DNA from: an uncultured Verrucomicrobiales bacterium
GTDB taxonomy: Bacteria; Verrucomicrobiota; Verrucomicrobiia; Verrucomicrobiales; Akkermansiaceae
Length of the DNA stretch: 6,353 nucleotides
Assembly: GCA_937969125.1 (NCBI GenBank)
Contig: CALBVA010000062.1
Location: forward strand, 1-6,353
Direction: 5' to 3'
Shown piece after piece: positions 6,313 to 6,353 of this stretch. How positions within the stretch are numbered: position 1 is the first letter of the stretch; each line of letters begins with the position of its first letter. Both the position numbers and the translations under genes were made by a program. Under the pieces are notes generated by a model that saw only the letters and a list, made by a program, of their open reading frames with translations, searched no databases and was not told the DNA's origin.

Positions 6313-6353
6313 CGGTTGCCCTCGCCCCAGATCTACTGCTTATGTTCGGCTTT

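Noticed and set aside
6110..6353. Open frame running to the right edge through repeat copy 2
   Set aside because: There is no ATG or GTG start, it passes through the hairpin and C-run, and its translation is not protein-like outside the duplicated part.
1..6353. Defence island, CRISPR array, toxin-antitoxin pair or prophage
   Set aside because: SNF2 helicases occur in some defence systems (for example DISARM), but none of their partner genes (methylase, DUF1998, PLD nuclease) is present, and there are no arrays, integrases or transposases.

Overview
The window is about 6.35 kb of moderately GC-rich bacterial chromosome. Its style points to Verrucomicrobiota (Verrucomicrobiales-like): start codons without a good Shine-Dalgarno sequence, an envelope-anchored protein made of DPxxAxxW alpha-solenoid repeats, and a large SWIM/SNF2 helicase with a lysine/alanine tail. 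The phylum call is inference from protein style; there is no rRNA or other marker gene here.

Layout, left to right. Positions 1-165 hold the probable 3' end of an unrecognised plus-strand gene, followed by a clean intrinsic terminator (234-259). Converging on it is a minus-strand gene (266-1558) for a 430-residue protein with an N-terminal membrane segment, a low-complexity linker and about nine helical repeats spaced almost exactly 32 residues apart. A 217-bp divergent intergenic region follows. It holds a nested hairpin and then a long terminator-like hairpin with a U-tract ending about 20 nt before the next start codon. The dominant gene (about 1776-5432, plus strand) encodes a 1218-residue bacterial SNF2-family ATPase with a complete set of helicase motifs, a degenerate N-terminal SWIM-like module that has lost most zinc ligands, a SNF2-associated domain ahead of the motor, and a histone-H1-like tail. 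A strong intrinsic terminator (5501-5527) closes it. A possible small lipoprotein gene (5613-6152) comes next. The last 200 bases carry no convincing gene, but they contain an 86-bp near-perfect second copy of part of that small gene, next to a bulged hairpin that looks like an interspersed repeat.

The genes do not form an operon: each is separately oriented or separately terminated. I see no defence island, CRISPR array, transposase, tRNA or rRNA. The points most worth following are the SNF2 protein's combination of dead SWIM finger and histone-like tail, the terminator-like leader directly in front of it, the very regular solenoid, and the 86-bp duplication at the right end.
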